Assembly: GCF_018991925.1 (NCBI RefSeq)
Contig: NW_024756914.1
Span: 4,340,132 to 4,404,131, forward strand
DNA from: Homarus americanus
Lineage: Eukaryota > Arthropoda > Malacostraca > Decapoda > Nephropidae
DNA length: 64,000 bases
Reading direction: 5' to 3'
The notes below the pieces were generated by a model. It ran no database searches, had not been told where the DNA came from, and worked only from the letters and a program-made list of their open reading frames with translations. This document shows positions 19,995 to 31,597 of the stretch, piece by piece. Position numbers and translations under genes: made by a program. Within the stretch, counting starts at the first letter, position 1. Each line of letters opens with the position of its first letter.

Positions 19995-20154
19995 TGGTGG
20001 AAATGGGGCGAAGGGAGAGGGGGGTAGAAGGGGAGGGGGAGGAGAAGAGGAGGGAAAGAGGGAGTGGAAGAAAGAAGGGAGGGAGAGGAAGGGAAGAAAA
20101 GAGAGGGGGGGACAGGACGAAGAAGAGCAGGATGTATGGGAGAGGATGAGGAAC

Positions 20155-20244
<90 letters not shown>
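19995..20244. repeat. Polypurine tract and (GA)n
   Basis: GGGAGAGG-type purines to about 20156, then about 43 GA units to 20244. H-DNA (triplex) potential. Confidence 0.95.
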
Positions 20245-20247
<3 letters not shown>

Positions 20248-20797
20248 CGTGTGCCCCTAAGTGGGACTTTAAAAGACATTCACGGTAAAATCCTGGTAAA
20301 TGTGGGTGCTAGTGAGCGAGGCTGTGTTAAGAGCGAGGACCTCACAAGTATACGCTACTGACGAAGTGCACGAGAGGCGAGGCGTTTGTAAGGTGGGTCT
20401 TGAGTCGTCTTGAGGTGAGCGAAGATGAATAACTCGGTACATTTAATAATACAGATGAAAATGAATGACTATAGAATTTAAATACAGGCGATAAAAATGA
20501 ATGAATGAAGATATTATTTTTAAATATGAATAATATAATAATACAAAAAAAATAATTATAGGAATCGGTCACTATTATGGTATATAATTTACATAGCGAT
20601 AACATACTAGAGATTTTAGGAAGTATAATTTTAACTTTCTCAGGAAGATTAAAACAAAAACAAAAGTTGATCCAAAGAACGTAAAATATCATACAAAATA
20701 AAACCTGTAGAAATAAACCTAAAGTCAACCTTAAAATAAACCAAGACCACTAAACCTAATATAAATTGAACACAACGCAGATAGAGAAGGTAAAAAA
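20245..20797. other. Unique AT-rich segment, no gene called
   Basis: 20246-20360 reads open on the + strand to a TGA with mixed residues (GTLKDIHGKILVNVG) but starts inside the (GA)n. A 128-codon minus frame at 20342-20728 is Phe/Ile/Ser-rich as expected from A/T composition. Neither is convincing. Confidence 0.35.
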
Positions 20798-20900
20798 AGG
20801 GAGGAGAGGAGAAGGGGTAGAGAAAGGGGGGAGAGGAGGAGGGGGAGAGAAAGTGGGGAGGGGAGGAGGGGGAGAGATAAGGGGGAGGGAGAGGGGGTGG
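20798..20900. repeat. Polypurine GGGGAGAGGAGG tract
   Basis: Nearly all A and G, three loose repeats. Confidence 0.9.
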
Positions 20901-20993
20901 TGGACAGGTGAGTGGCCTAGATGACGTGTTGGGAGCCGAGTGGACGAGAGGACAAGGTCAACAACACCTGGACATATCCCTGGTCAGGTCACC

Positions 20994-21027
20994 ATGGGTC
21001 AGGTTCACACACAACACGCCCACGCAG
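20994..21027 (+). other. Candidate first coding exon (very weak)
   Basis: CACCATGG gives a good start context. The frame reads MGQVHTQHAHA and ends at GCAG|GTAAAA, a usable donor. It is only 34 nt and I see no partner exon. Confidence 0.1.
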
Positions 21028-21189
21028 GTAAAAATCTCGCGGTAAAAAAAAAACAAGTATGAAATTTTTACCCAAGAAGATATTTGTGAATGGAGGAACA
21101 GCGTTTAGTAGTGTCAATATGAGCTGGAAGACTTATTACCATAGGGGGAATGTTTTAAGGCGACCGTAATCTACCTGTAATTAAGATGT

Positions 21190-21308
21190 CTAATTAGGTG
21201 AGGAAAGGTAAGGTGAGGTAAGGTTAAGTTAGATAAAATTAGGTAAGGATTAGGTAAGGTTAGGTTAGACAAAATTAAGTTATGTTAGGTTAGGTTAGGT
21301 TAGGTTTT
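21190..21308 (+). repeat. Degenerate TTAGG telomere-like array
   Basis: AGGTGAGG/AGGTAAGG words change to pure GGTTA units at about 21280-21304. Confidence 0.82.
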
Positions 21309-21880
21309 GGTATATAAAATGACAATATCTATTTGGGGAGAATTTGAACAGGATATTGAGTATTTGGGTAAAGATAAAAGCAGCTTAATATTTAAGGAAA
21401 TTTCACAATAAACTGACACCAACATAGATACCTCGAAAGGTTATCACAGGTGGACTTTCATATGTGTCTGTCACCACAAATCAATCCAGCATCTTATACA
21501 GGAATTGATAAATCCAACACACTGAATAAATTTACCTGTTAAACACGCACACACACACACGTACACACACGTGACAAATTTCAACACAGTCTACCCAAAC
21601 TTAAAACCCATGTCAACAGAGGCCACAGGAGGAAGAGGAGAGTAAAATAAGCCAGGAGGAAAGAAGAGAAGAAGACCAAAAGAGGCCAAGGGGAAAGAGA
21701 GGACAGGTAGGGAGCAACACTTGGCCTCCAGAGCGTCGACGTTCACACACACACACTGGCCTCAAACCTTTTCATCCCTGGCTGAAAAATGGGCGAGTTG
21801 GCTAGTTTTGAACACCAACACAGCGTACTAGCCGCCCCCACCTTGGCTATTTTTTTTTTATTATGACTATTTTGAGGGTG

Positions 21881-21917
<37 letters not shown>

Positions 21918-22064
21918 CTATCCGGGTTGTGTACACTGCTACTCGCCTAAAATAATGAATGAAACGAGATATAAAACCCGGAAATAAGAGTACAAAAAAA
22001 AAAATAAATAAATAAATAAAATACTATCGTTCAGTATTGTGTTTCTTTCTTAAGAGGTTCAGAT

Positions 22065-22068
<4 letters not shown>
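21309..22068. other. Mostly unique, no gene seen
   Basis: Short microsatellites only: (AC)n near 21545, (GT)n at 21886-21915, poly-A plus (AAAT)n at 21994-22022. Confidence 0.5.

Positions 22069-22149
<81 letters not shown>
22069..22149. repeat. (AC)n microsatellite, ~80 bp
   Basis: About 40 uninterrupted AC units. Confidence 0.97.
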
Positions 22150-22152
<3 letters not shown>

Positions 22153-22344
22153 AAGAATAAAAAAAAGGGGGAGAGAAACATGATAAAGACTTATATAAAA
22201 AAGGGTCAAAAGTGTGACAGGAAAAAGGATGAAGTTTGCAAGGGCGTCTGAGATTTCCACCTCCAACACCCTCCCCTTCCTAACTCTAACCCCCACAGAC
22301 CCTGAATAAAGAATTGGTTAGGTTCAGTCCAGGTAGATGCTCCT

Positions 22345-22450
22345 CCTTCCTTCCCTCACCTCCTCCCTCCTTCCCTCACCTCCCTCCCTCCTTCCCTCAC
22401 CTCCCCTCCCTCCTTCCCTCACCTCTCCTCCTCCTTCCTCACCCTCCCAC
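22345..22450. repeat. ~22-bp C/T-rich minisatellite
   Basis: CTTCCCTCACCTCCCTCC, about four copies. Confidence 0.88.
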
Positions 22451-22648
22451 CCACCAACGACACACACCTGGCGATCAGCAAAACTATATATACCTGGACA
22501 CCAAATTTCGAGGGATTTTCTTTTTTCTTTTCACCTTTTTTTTACCTATAAACTGTTGTTACTTTTGTTTGTTTTTGTTTACGTTTAGTGATATTTTTTT
22601 CTATTGGATAAAAAAACGACGAGATTTGTTGACACGATGGATTTTTTT

Positions 22649-22652
<4 letters not shown>

Positions 22653-22703
<51 letters not shown>
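22653..22703. repeat. (GA)n microsatellite
   Basis: About 25 GA units. Confidence 0.97.
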
Positions 22704-22707
<4 letters not shown>

Positions 22708-22904
22708 TAAAAGTTAACCATGAGATTTATATTAATTTACTAAACATAAGTGAGAGACGATGATAACCTCTCTCTAAACAAAACCCATAACTCACCTTCA
22801 TATAAACATAAACACTAAATCATTCCGCCTGGTGTGTGTGTGTGTGTGCGTGTGTGTGTATATTTTCTTAACCACTAGTTCCAAGTTTGCTACCCATTAT
22901 CACC

Positions 22905-22990
22905 CATGTTGTTGTTGTTGTGGTGGTGGTGGTGGTGTTGCTGTTGTTATTGTTATGATTTTGTTGTTGCTGTTGTAGTTGTTATTATTA
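22905..22990. repeat. (GTT)n(GGT)n tract
   Basis: GTTGTTGTTGTTGTGGTGG, then degenerate GTTGCTGTTGTTATT. Confidence 0.88.
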
Positions 22991-23035
22991 AAGGCATTAC
23001 ACTATCTGACCTTCGTTAATCTCTCTCTCTCTCTC

Positions 23036-23237
23036 TACCCACCTATATAATTACTTATCTACCTACTTAATTACCCACCTATTTATTTACTTAGCTACCA
23101 CACTAATTAATTACTCAACCAATGACCTATCAACCTGTGTTTCTATTTAATTACTCATCTATACCTGCACCCACCCACCTACCTACCAACCTACCTACCT
23201 CTCTATCTGTCTGTCTGTCTGTCTGTCTGTCTATATA
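23036..23237. repeat. Degenerate ACCT/ATTA tetranucleotide segment ending in (CTGT)n
   Basis: CCTACCTACCAACCTACC and AATTACTCA words, then seven CTGT units at about 23206-23232. Confidence 0.75.
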
Positions 23238-23435
23238 TACACGTACCTGTCTTTGTCATAGAGAGAGGGGCCAACAGGTACCAGCTTTCGTCTATATTGC
23301 ACACACACACATAGCGGTTGTTGGTCTCAAGGTATAGATGTACAGAGCTGCCGACAGACATACACACACACAGTGGTTGATCATGCAATAGCGTTAAATA
23401 TACAGAAATCCATCCCTTCCCCAAGCTGTCGGTAA

Positions 23436-26190
23436 ACTGTGGTGGTGGTGGTGGTATAGCCTGTAGACTGACTGTGGTGGTGGTGGTATAGCCTGTAGAC
23501 TGACTGTGGTGGTGGTGGTGGTATAGCCTGTAGACTGACTGTGGTGGTGGTGGTATAGCCTGTAGACTGACTGTGGTGGTGGTATAGCCTGTAGACTGAC
23601 GTGGTGGTGGTGGTGGTATAGCCTGTAGACTGACTGTGGTGGTGGTGGTGGTGGTATAGCCTGTAGACTGACTGTGGTGGTGGTGGTGGTATAGCCTGTA
23701 GACTGACTGTGGTGTGGTGGTGGTGGAGCCTGTAGACTGACTGTGGTGGTGGTGGTGGTATAGCCTGTAGACTGACTGTGGTGGTGGTGGTGGTATAGCC
23801 TGTAGACTGACCACTGTGGTGGTGGTGGTATAGCCTGTAGACTGACTGTGGTGTGGTGGTGGTATAGCCTGTAGACTGACTGTGGTGGTGGTGGTGGTAT
23901 AGCCTGTAGACTGACTGTGGTGGTGGTGGTGGTATACCTGTAGACTGACTGTGGTGGTGGTGGTGGTATAGCCTGTAGACTGACTGTGGTGGTGGTGGTA
24001 TAGCCTGTAGACTGACTGTGGTGGTGGTGGTGGTATAGCCTGTAGACTGACTGTGGTGGTGGTGGTGGTATAGCCTGTAGACTGACTGTGGTGGTGGTGG
24101 TGGCATAGCCTGTAGACTGACTGGTGGTGGTATAGCCTGTAGACTGACTGTGGTGGTGGTGGTGGTATAGCCTGTAGACTGACTGTGGTGGTGGTGGTGG
24201 TATAGCCTGTAGACTGACTGTGGTGGTGGTGGTGGTATGCCTGTAGACTGACTGTGGTGGTGGTGGTGGTATAGCCTGTAGACTGACCGGTGGTGGTGGT
24301 GGTATAGCCTGTAGACTGACTGTGGTGGTGGTGGTATAGCCTGTAGACTGACTGTGGTGGTGGTGGTGGCATAGCCTGTAGACTGACTGTGGGTGGTTGT
24401 GGTATAGCCTGTAGACTGACTGTGGTGGTGGTGGTGGTATAGCCTGTAGACTGACTGTGGTGGTGGTGGTATAGCCTGTAGACTGACTGTGGTGGTGGTG
24501 GTTAGCCTGTGACTGACTGTGGTGGTGGTGGCATAGCCTGTAGACTGACTGTGGTGGTGGTGGTGGTGGTATAGCCTGTAGACCGACTGTGGTGGTGGTG
24601 GTATAGCCTGTAGACTGACTGTGGTGGTGGTGGTGGTATAGCCTGTAGACTGACTGTGGTGTGGTGGTGGTATAGCCTGTAGACTGACGTGGTGGTGGTG
24701 TATAGCCTGTAGACTGACTGTGGTGGTGGTGGTATAGCCTGTAGACTGACCGGTGGTGGTGGTGGTATAGCCTGTAGACTGACTGTGGTGGTGGTGGTAT
24801 AGCCTGTGACTGACTGTGGTGGTGGTGGTGGTATAGCCTGTAGACTGACTGTGGTGGTGGTGGTATAGCCTGTAGACTGACTGTGGTGGTGGTGGTATAG
24901 CCTGTAGACTGACTGTGGTGGTGGTGGTGGTATAGCCTGTAGACTGACTGTGGTGGTGGTGGTGGCATAGCCTGTAGACTGACTGTGGTGGTGGTGGTGG
25001 TATAGCCTGTAGACTGACTGTGGTGGTGGGTGGTATAGCCTGTAGACTGACTGTGGTGGTGGTGGTATAGCCTGTAGACTGACTGTGGTGGTGGTGGTAT
25101 AGCCTGTAGACTGACTGTGGTGGTGGTGGTGGTGCAGCCTGTAGACTGACTGTGGTGGTGGTGGTATAGCCTGTAGACTGACTGTGGTGGTGGTGGTATA
25201 GCCTGTAGACTGACTGTGGTGGTGGTGGTATAGCCTGTAGACTGACTGTGGTGGTGGTGGTATAGCCTGTAGACTGACTGTGGTGGTGGTGGTGGTATAG
25301 CCTGTAGACTGACTGTGGTGGTGGTATAGCCTGTAGACTGACTGTGGTGGTGGTGGTGGTATAGCCTGTAGACTGACTGTGTGGTGGTGGTGGTATAGCC
25401 TGTAGACTGACTGTGGTGGTGGTATAGCCTGTAGACTGACTGTGGTGGTGGTGGTATAGCCTGTAGACTGACTGTGGTGGTGGTGGTGGTATAGCCTGTA
25501 GACTGACTGTGGTGGTGGTGGTAGCCTGTAGACTGACTGTGGTGGTGGTGGTGGTATAGCCTGTAGACTGACTGTGGTGGTGGTGGTGTCCTGTAACTGA
25601 CTGTGGTGGGTGGTGGTATAGCCTGTAGACTGACTGTGGTGGTGGTGGTATAGCCTGTAGACTGACTGGTGGTGGTGGTATAGCCTGTGACTGACTGTGG
25701 TGGTGGTAGCCTGGACTGACTGTGGTGGTGGTGGTATAGCCTGTAGACTGACTGTGGTGGTGGTGGTATAGCCTGTAGACTGACTGTGGTGGTGGTGGTG
25801 TAGCCTGTAGACTGACTGTGGTGGTGGTGGTGGTATAGCCTGTAGACTGACTGTGGTGGTGGTGGTATAGCCTGTAGACTGACTGTGGTGGTGGTGGTGG
25901 TATAGCCTGTAGACTGACTGTGGTGGTGGTGGTATAGCCTGTAGACTGACTGTGGTGGTGGGTGGCACGTAGACTGACTGTGGTGGTGGTGGTATAGCCT
26001 GTAGACGACTGTGGTGGTGGTGGTATAGCCTGTAGACTGACTGTGGTGGTGGTGGTGGTGGTGGTATAGCCTGTAGACTGACTGTGGTGGTGGTGGTATA
26101 GCCTGTAGACTGACTGTGGTGGTGGTGGTGGTGGTATAGCCTGTAGACTGACTGTGGTGGTGGTGGTATAGCCTGTAGACTGACTGTTGG
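23436..26190. repeat. 2.75-kb minisatellite: (GGT)n plus constant core, ~85 copies
   Basis: Each copy is (GGT)2-7 followed by ATAGCCTGTAGACTGACTGT. Copy length varies (about 26-41 bp), almost always by 3 bp, because the GGT run expands and contracts while the 20-bp core stays fixed. About a dozen copies lose part of the core (examples near 24500, 25590 and 25700). The reverse complement of the unit has no stop in any frame, which explains minus-strand frames up to 957 codons. Confidence 0.97.
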
Positions 26191-26439
26191 TGGTTGTGGT
26201 GGTGTAAACTGTAGTGGTGTTTTGTTTGTGTAGACTGTGGTGGTGGTTAGTCACAAGTTTACAATACAGCGATACAGTTTACAGGTAAATAAAGAGCTAT
26301 ACAGTTTACACCACGATAATTACAGTTTCTACAGTTACAGACCCAACCCACCTAACCTAACCTATATAAGAAATGGTATGTATTGTCAGCGATCATTTTA
26401 GTGTGGACCGGAGACTTGGGGGATAGGAAGTGGTGGTCA

Positions 26440-26600
26440 CTTAAAAGTAAAGTTGACCTATGAGGTAAACTGTGGTATCAACGTCAGGTAAACCTAACGT
26501 AAAGTAGATGGAATGACCAATCCAAAAACAGCATCTCAACCCCACATTTTCACCAGGTAAACTCAGGTAAAACCCCCAGGTAAACTTCCAGGTAAACCCG
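26440..26600. repeat. Degenerate CAGGTAAAC repeat
   Basis: AGGTAAAC or AGGTAAAAC occurs about six times, each like a 5' splice donor (CAG|GTAAAC). The same word forms a regular array at 39985-40195. Confidence 0.65.
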
Positions 26601-26664
26601 AAGTGAGATGAACACCGGAATTAACGTTGAATAAACTTCAAGGAAAAAAAAGTTACTCGCTTTC

Positions 26665-26875
26665 ACGCCCACGTCTTGCACCCGACAACACCCCCATTCC
26701 TGAGGTCCGCCCACCCTTCACGCCCACTCGACCCACCCAACCCCACCCTCAACCCTTCACACCCACCAAAGTCCACCCTATACGCCCACACCAAAGTCCA
26801 CCCAATACGCCCAACCTCACGCCCCTTCAACCCTTTCACGCCCACCGCTCACGTCCGCCCTCACGCCCCACCCCC
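26665..26875. repeat. Degenerate CACGCCCA repeat
   Basis: TTCACGCCCAC, TACGCCCAC and CACGCCCC words recur every 15-30 bp. CCAAAGTCCACCC is duplicated near 26766 and 26791. Confidence 0.75.
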
Positions 26876-27012
26876 CTCACCTCCGGTAAACTGAGGTAAA
26901 CTTGGCGAGTACATCCTCACCCTCCCTCACCCCCTCTCCCTCCCTCACCCCCTCCCACCCTCCCTCCTCCAGGTCATAAACTGGAGTATGTGGACCGTGT
27001 CGCCACCCATTG

Positions 27013-27136
27013 TTCGGTCCGTGTGGCTCCGTGTTGGTCCATGCTGGTCCGTGTTGGTCCATGTTGGTACGTGTTTGCCCGTGATGGTCCGTGTTTGACC
27101 GTGCTGGTCCGTGTTGGTCCATGTTGGTCCGTGTCT
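27013..27136. repeat. 10-bp minisatellite GGTCCGTGTT
   Basis: About 12 copies with alternating CCGTGTT, CCATGTT and CCGTGCT. Confidence 0.93.
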
Positions 27137-27223
27137 CGGGTCAGCGGACCGACACTCATCGCTGAAGCTTAATTGGTCCATTTACAACAGACTGGAGGAA
27201 ATTGGTTGTACGTACACTCTCGC

Positions 27224-27540
27224 TCTGTGACTCACCTGACTCATCAATGACTCACCTCACTCATACCTGACTAACCTGACTCATCACTGACTAGCCTCAC
27301 TCATCACTGATTTCCCTGACTCATCACTGATTCACCTGACTTATCAATGACTCACCCATGACTCATCTCACTCAATCACTGACTCACCAATGACTCATTT
27401 TATGACTTACCTCATGACAATTAATGGCAAGACTAAAATTAACCCCTGACTCAGAGGAGAAATTTGCTGTACAGTCTAACCGGGGTGAATCATAGGGTCG
27501 TCATGGATGAGTCACGGTGAGTCGTAGGTGAGTCACAGGT
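27224..27540. repeat. Degenerate TGACTCA-rich repeat
   Basis: TGACTCA or TGAGTCA, the AP-1 core word, occurs 12 times: 27228, 27237, 27248, 27277, 27317, 27348, 27359, 27380, 27391, 27447, 27508 and 27529. The first part looks like a ~19-20-bp unit CTGACTCATCACTGACTCAC. Confidence 0.85.
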
Positions 27541-27744
27541 GGAGAAGGTCATTAACTTGAAAGGTATAAAAAATAATGTACTCAAGATTTGGGTGGGAGA
27601 GAGAGAGCCACACACACACACACTAAAGGATTTATTTATCTAAGGTAACATGCAGGTGTAAGAATCATAAAAACTAGGGTAAGTGTCGCTCCACTACACA
27701 GGGGTATAAATTTATCCCGCGAAATGTTGGGTTTGAGAAGAAGA

Positions 27745-27986
27745 AACAGGGGCGGTAGTGGAGTGGTGGTGGAGTAGTGGAGTGGTGGTGGTGGAGTGGT
27801 GGTGGAGTGGTGGAGTAGTGGGGTGGTGGAGTGGTGGTGGAGTAGAAACCAGTGAGTAGTGAGTGGAGTGGTAATTGAGTAGTGGTGAATGTGAGGGTAG
27901 TGGAGTGGTGGTGGAGTAGTGGGTGGTGGGTGGTGGTGGGTGAGTGGGGTGGTGAATGGAGTGTTAGTGAGGGTGTTGATGAAGTA

Positions 27987-28019
<33 letters not shown>
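27745..28019. repeat. GTGGAGTGGTGGT repeat and (GT)n
   Basis: GTGGAGTAGTGGAGTGGTGG words to about 27970, then (GT)15 at 27989-28018. Confidence 0.88.
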
Positions 28020-28021
<2 letters not shown>

Positions 28022-28420
28022 GGAGGGGTGAAGGAGGCGACCATCTAAAGAGAGGGAGGAGTCCTGAGAGGGAGAATCGAAGGGTGAAGGTGTTTGAGGG
28101 GGAGGAAGGGAAGACTTGTCGAGAGGGCCGGGGTGTGAAGATGAGAAAGGGAACAAAGGGGGATAAGGTGTTGAAGGGGGGATAAGGTGAAGGGGGATAA
28201 AGGAACTAAGGGGGATAAGGGTGTGAAGAGAGTGAGGGGGTGAACAGGTGAAGAAAGGGAGCGAAGGGGGGAGTGAAGGGAGGGGTGAAGGGGGATAAGG
28301 AGATGAAGGGGGATAAAAGGGATGAAGGAACAAGGGGGATAAAGGGGTGAAGGGGTGAAGAAGGTAAAAGGGTGAAGAAAGGGGGATAAAAGGGAGCTGA
28401 AGGAACAAGGGATAAAAGGG
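28020..28420. repeat. Purine-rich GGGGGATAAGG minisatellite
   Basis: GAAGGGGGATAAAGG recurs about 15 times with spacing 13-30 bp. The complement gives Pro/Ser/Leu-rich pseudo-frames. Confidence 0.85.
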
Positions 28421-28802
28421 TGAAGAGAAGTCAAAGGAAAGTAGGAAAACGAAATAAAGCTAAAGGAAGAACAGTGAAAGAAGGATGTCAAAGGAATGAA
28501 GGAAGGGGAGTAAAGAATACGATAAAAAAGAAGAAGAAAAAACGAAGTAAAACTGAAGGAAAAGATGTAAAAAAAAAAGTAGTCAACGAAAAGCTTCAGT
28601 GATGACGTGTGTCTGAAGAAAGTGAATGAAGCGTTTATAAAAAGAAAAATGAAAGAAAGAAGCGTAATGCCGAGGAAATCACAACTTTCTTTTTTGTTTC
28701 CGCTGTGTTTACAAACATTCGGGGGAGTTGTAGACCTTTTACATTAACTTTCTTTTTTTGATAATGTAAACAAATCCTTCACAGAAACTCGAGCTCAGTG
28801 TT
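28421..28802. other. A-rich unique segment, no gene
   Basis: Purine-rich with AAGAAAGAA words. Nothing recognised. Confidence 0.5.
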
Positions 28803-28838
28803 ATGTACGTATGTATGTATGTATGTGTGTATGTATTC
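28803..28838. repeat. (GTAT)n microsatellite
   Basis: About eight GTAT units. A 310-bp version occurs at 60362-60672. Confidence 0.93.
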
Positions 28839-28866
28839 TGAACCTAACCTGACCAAAAAACACTGT

Positions 28867-29712
28867 CCAGGCAACACCCAGGTACACCTCCAGGCAACAC
28901 CCAGGTACACCTACAGGCAACACCCAGGTACACCTACAGGCAACACCCAGATACACCTACAGGCAACACCCAGGTACACCTCCAGGCAACACCCAGGTAC
29001 ACCTACAGGCAACACCCAGGTACACCTCCAGGCAACACCCAGGTACACCTCCAGGCAGACTTGTTTTGCCTCAGGCAGCACCCAGGTGCCTCCAGGCCAG
29101 CACCCAGGTACCTGGCCCTTTTAGAGTGCCATCAGGCCTTTTGGGTGCACCTCAGGGCAACCTTGGTGCCTCAGGCAACACCCAGGTACACCTACAGAGC
29201 TGACGCAGGTGCCTCAGGCGCACCCAGGGCACCCTACAAGGCAACACCCAGGTTGCCTACAGGCCAGCACTGGGTGCACCTGGAGACAGCAGGTGCCTCA
29301 GGCCTTGCCCAGGTGCACCTCCAGGCCAGCACCCGGGTTGCACCTACAGGCACCCAGGTGCACCTCAGGTGACACCCGTTTTAAGGCAACTGGGTGCACC
29401 TACAGGGCCAACACCCAGGTGCTGCCTACAGGCAACACCCAGGTACACCTCCAGGCAACACCCAGGTACACCTACAGGCAACACCCAGGTACACCTCCAG
29501 GCAACACCCAGGTACACCTCCAGGCAACACCCAGGTACACCTACAGGCAACACCCAGGTACACCTACAGGCAACACCCAGGTACACCTACAGGCAACACC
29601 CAGGTACACCTACAGGCAACACCCAAGTACACCTACAGCCAACACCCGGGTACACCTACAGGCAACACCCAGGTACACCTACAAGCAACACCCAAGTACA
29701 CCTACAGGCAAC
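28867..29712. repeat. 23-bp minisatellite, ~36 copies, with degraded middle
   Basis: The core is GGCAACACCCAGGTACACCT plus CCA or ACA. Copies at 28867-29055 and 29425-29712 are almost identical; 29056-29424 is heavily altered (GGTGCCTCAGGC, TTTTGGGTGCACC, irregular spacing). The 23-bp unit rotates reading frame between copies. Confidence 0.95.
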
Positions 29713-30000
29713 AGCTCCCTCAACGGCCTAACAAAGAAGGATTCGTTAACTCAGGAGCCGCCCCGTGTTGGAGGCGGGACCTTAGGATGCAGTATTTTTA
29801 GACCCGCTGGTGATGGCGACAAGGCCGGGGAGGTGCGGGGAGGTGTTGGAGGTGGTGGCGTCACTCCTCCAGTTGCTGCTAAGTACTGGCGCGGGATCAA
29901 GAGGTGGTGGTGAGACTTGGAGGTGGCACTTGGGGGTGAGACTTGGAGGTGGCACTTGGAGGTGGACCTTCATTCGCGTTTTCCCTCTATAACTAATACA
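29713..30000. other. GC- and CpG-rich unique segment, no gene called
   Basis: Contains a GC-box-like GAGGCGGGAC at 29771 and an A/T block TATTTTTA at 29793. Two direct repeats of GACTTGGAGGTGGCACTTGG lie at about 29912 and 29940. A weak promoter is possible but unsupported. Confidence 0.3.
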
Positions 30001-30317
30001 ACAGTAAGCAACACACTACAACACCCGAACATCTTACATTCCTGCCTTCTCCATCACACGGTGGAGTCTTGGAAGCGTCGTCAAAGGCTCTTGAAGACAC
30101 AGTGACAGAGCCTTGAAGTCGCCCTTTGATTTCCATTCTTCACCATATATTAACATCATAGTGCCTTGGCCTCCCGATACACAACTTAAGACCCAGGGAC
30201 TCGTATGTTACACTCTAATGTCACTACACGCACTCAACACGCACTTTACACACACTCTAGGCCTCACACTTAACTCTCCAAATGGTTCCTGCACGCTACT
30301 TCACGCTGATAACAATC
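30001..30317. other. Unique segment, no gene called
   Basis: A + frame from 30113 is open into the (CT)n but has no recognised domain. CACGCACTCAACACGCACTTTACACACACTC resembles the degenerate ACGCACT repeats at 15.6 kb. Confidence 0.35.

Positions 30318-30366
<49 letters not shown>
30318..30366. repeat. (CT)n microsatellite
   Basis: About 24 CT units. Confidence 0.97.
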
Positions 30367-30367
<1 letters not shown>

Positions 30368-30860
30368 ACCACAAAGACGAGACAGCGAGGAGGAAGTGAC
30401 CAGGTTGTATTTCGAGTGTCGTCTATTGCCGCCACACATTTACCACAGACCTACCACACACATCTACCACACACATCTACCACACTCTAACAGACCCTGA
30501 ATTATCTTATATCTAAAACTCACGTAATGTATTAAAAGCCAAATTAATTCACGATATCTTGAATTCTTTCCGACATACAATTAACTTTCACCACGAAGAA
30601 AGTCAAAGAATAACATATATTGAAATTGTCTTTAATATAGAATTGACTTCCTCGTGTAGTGAAGTCAATACCGTAGATTAAGACGTTGACCATGAATTCA
30701 GGAATCGTCTTGACTTCTACAAAAAAAAAATACTCTCAGGTCCCCACTAACTAAGATACCGTCTGAGTGGAGCCATAATCCTCAGGTGGGTTTCTCACTC
30801 CGTGTTAAGTACGCAAGTGAATGTAAGTAACACTTGGAAGGCTTTCACCTTAGCACGGGG
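30367..30860. other. Unique segment with small repeats and a hairpin
   Basis: ATCTACCACACAC is tripled near 30450-30485. A 9-bp inverted repeat ATTGACTTC / GAAGTCAAT with a 10-base loop lies at 30642-30669. No gene seen. Confidence 0.5.
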
Positions 30861-30944
30861 GGGTGGGGGTGGGAAGTGGCAAGACTAGTCTGTGGTGAGG
30901 AGAGAATTGAAAAGGTATGGGTGAAAGAGTCGTTAGTCATGCAG

Positions 30945-31320
30945 AGAAAGGAATCGTGGTTGTGGTGGGTGGGGTAATTGTGGTGGGTAGAGTGGTTGTG
31001 GTGGGTAAAGTGGTTGTGGTGGGTAGAGTGGTTGTGGTTAAGTGGGGGGGGAGGAGTAGGATTATATATTAGGGGGTGGTAGCTGTAAGCAAAGATGGTT
31101 GTGGTAGGGATGGTTGTGGTGGTCTGGTTAAGTTAGTTCAGTGATTGTGGTAGGGCGGGATGGTTGTGATGGTGAGGAATGTTTGTGGTTGGTGGTGATG
31201 GTCAGGTTGGGTGGTGGTAGAGGGGTTGGGTTGATAGTAATGGTGGATGGTTGTGAGGTTGGTTGATGGTGGTGGTGGCGTGATGAGGTGGGAGGGAGGG
31301 AAGTATTGGGGTCACGGTGG
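30945..31320. repeat. 18-bp GGTTGTGGTGGGTAGAGT repeat and degenerate tail
   Basis: Four to five regular copies at 30954-31040, then GGTTGTGGTGGT words decay to about 31320. Confidence 0.85.
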
Positions 31321-31349
31321 TTAAGAGGTCAAGCAGGGAAGGCTGAGTG

Positions 31350-31570
31350 AGGCAGGTGAGTGCCGGCCACACCTGCCATGCCACACCTGAGTCACACCTG
31401 CCGGACCATAACTGAGCCACACCTGTCACGCCACACCTGCCGGACTATAACTGAGCCACACCTGTCACGCCACACCTACTGCATCACACCTCCCTCGCTA
31501 CACCTCTCACACCACACCTACTGCACCACACCTGAGTCACACCTGCCTCGCCACACTACAATCACCACAC
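31350..31570. repeat. ~13-bp CACACCTG minisatellite with 39-bp unit
   Basis: CACACCTGCCGGACYATAA plus CTGAGCCACACCTGTCACGC is duplicated at 39-bp spacing (31401, 31440). Other copies are 12-15 bp. Confidence 0.85.
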
Positions 31571-31597
31571 TGCCCACGTCACGCCAGCCTCGACTGG

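Noticed and set aside
20342..20728. 128-codon minus frame
   Set aside because: Phe/Ile/Ser-rich as expected from A/T-rich DNA. No domain, signal or splice context beyond chance.
23203..26254. Minus-strand open frames up to 957 codons
   Set aside because: The complement of the repeat unit lacks stops in all three frames, and (GGT)n changes keep length in multiples of three. Translations are periodic in every frame, so this is array geometry rather than a gene.
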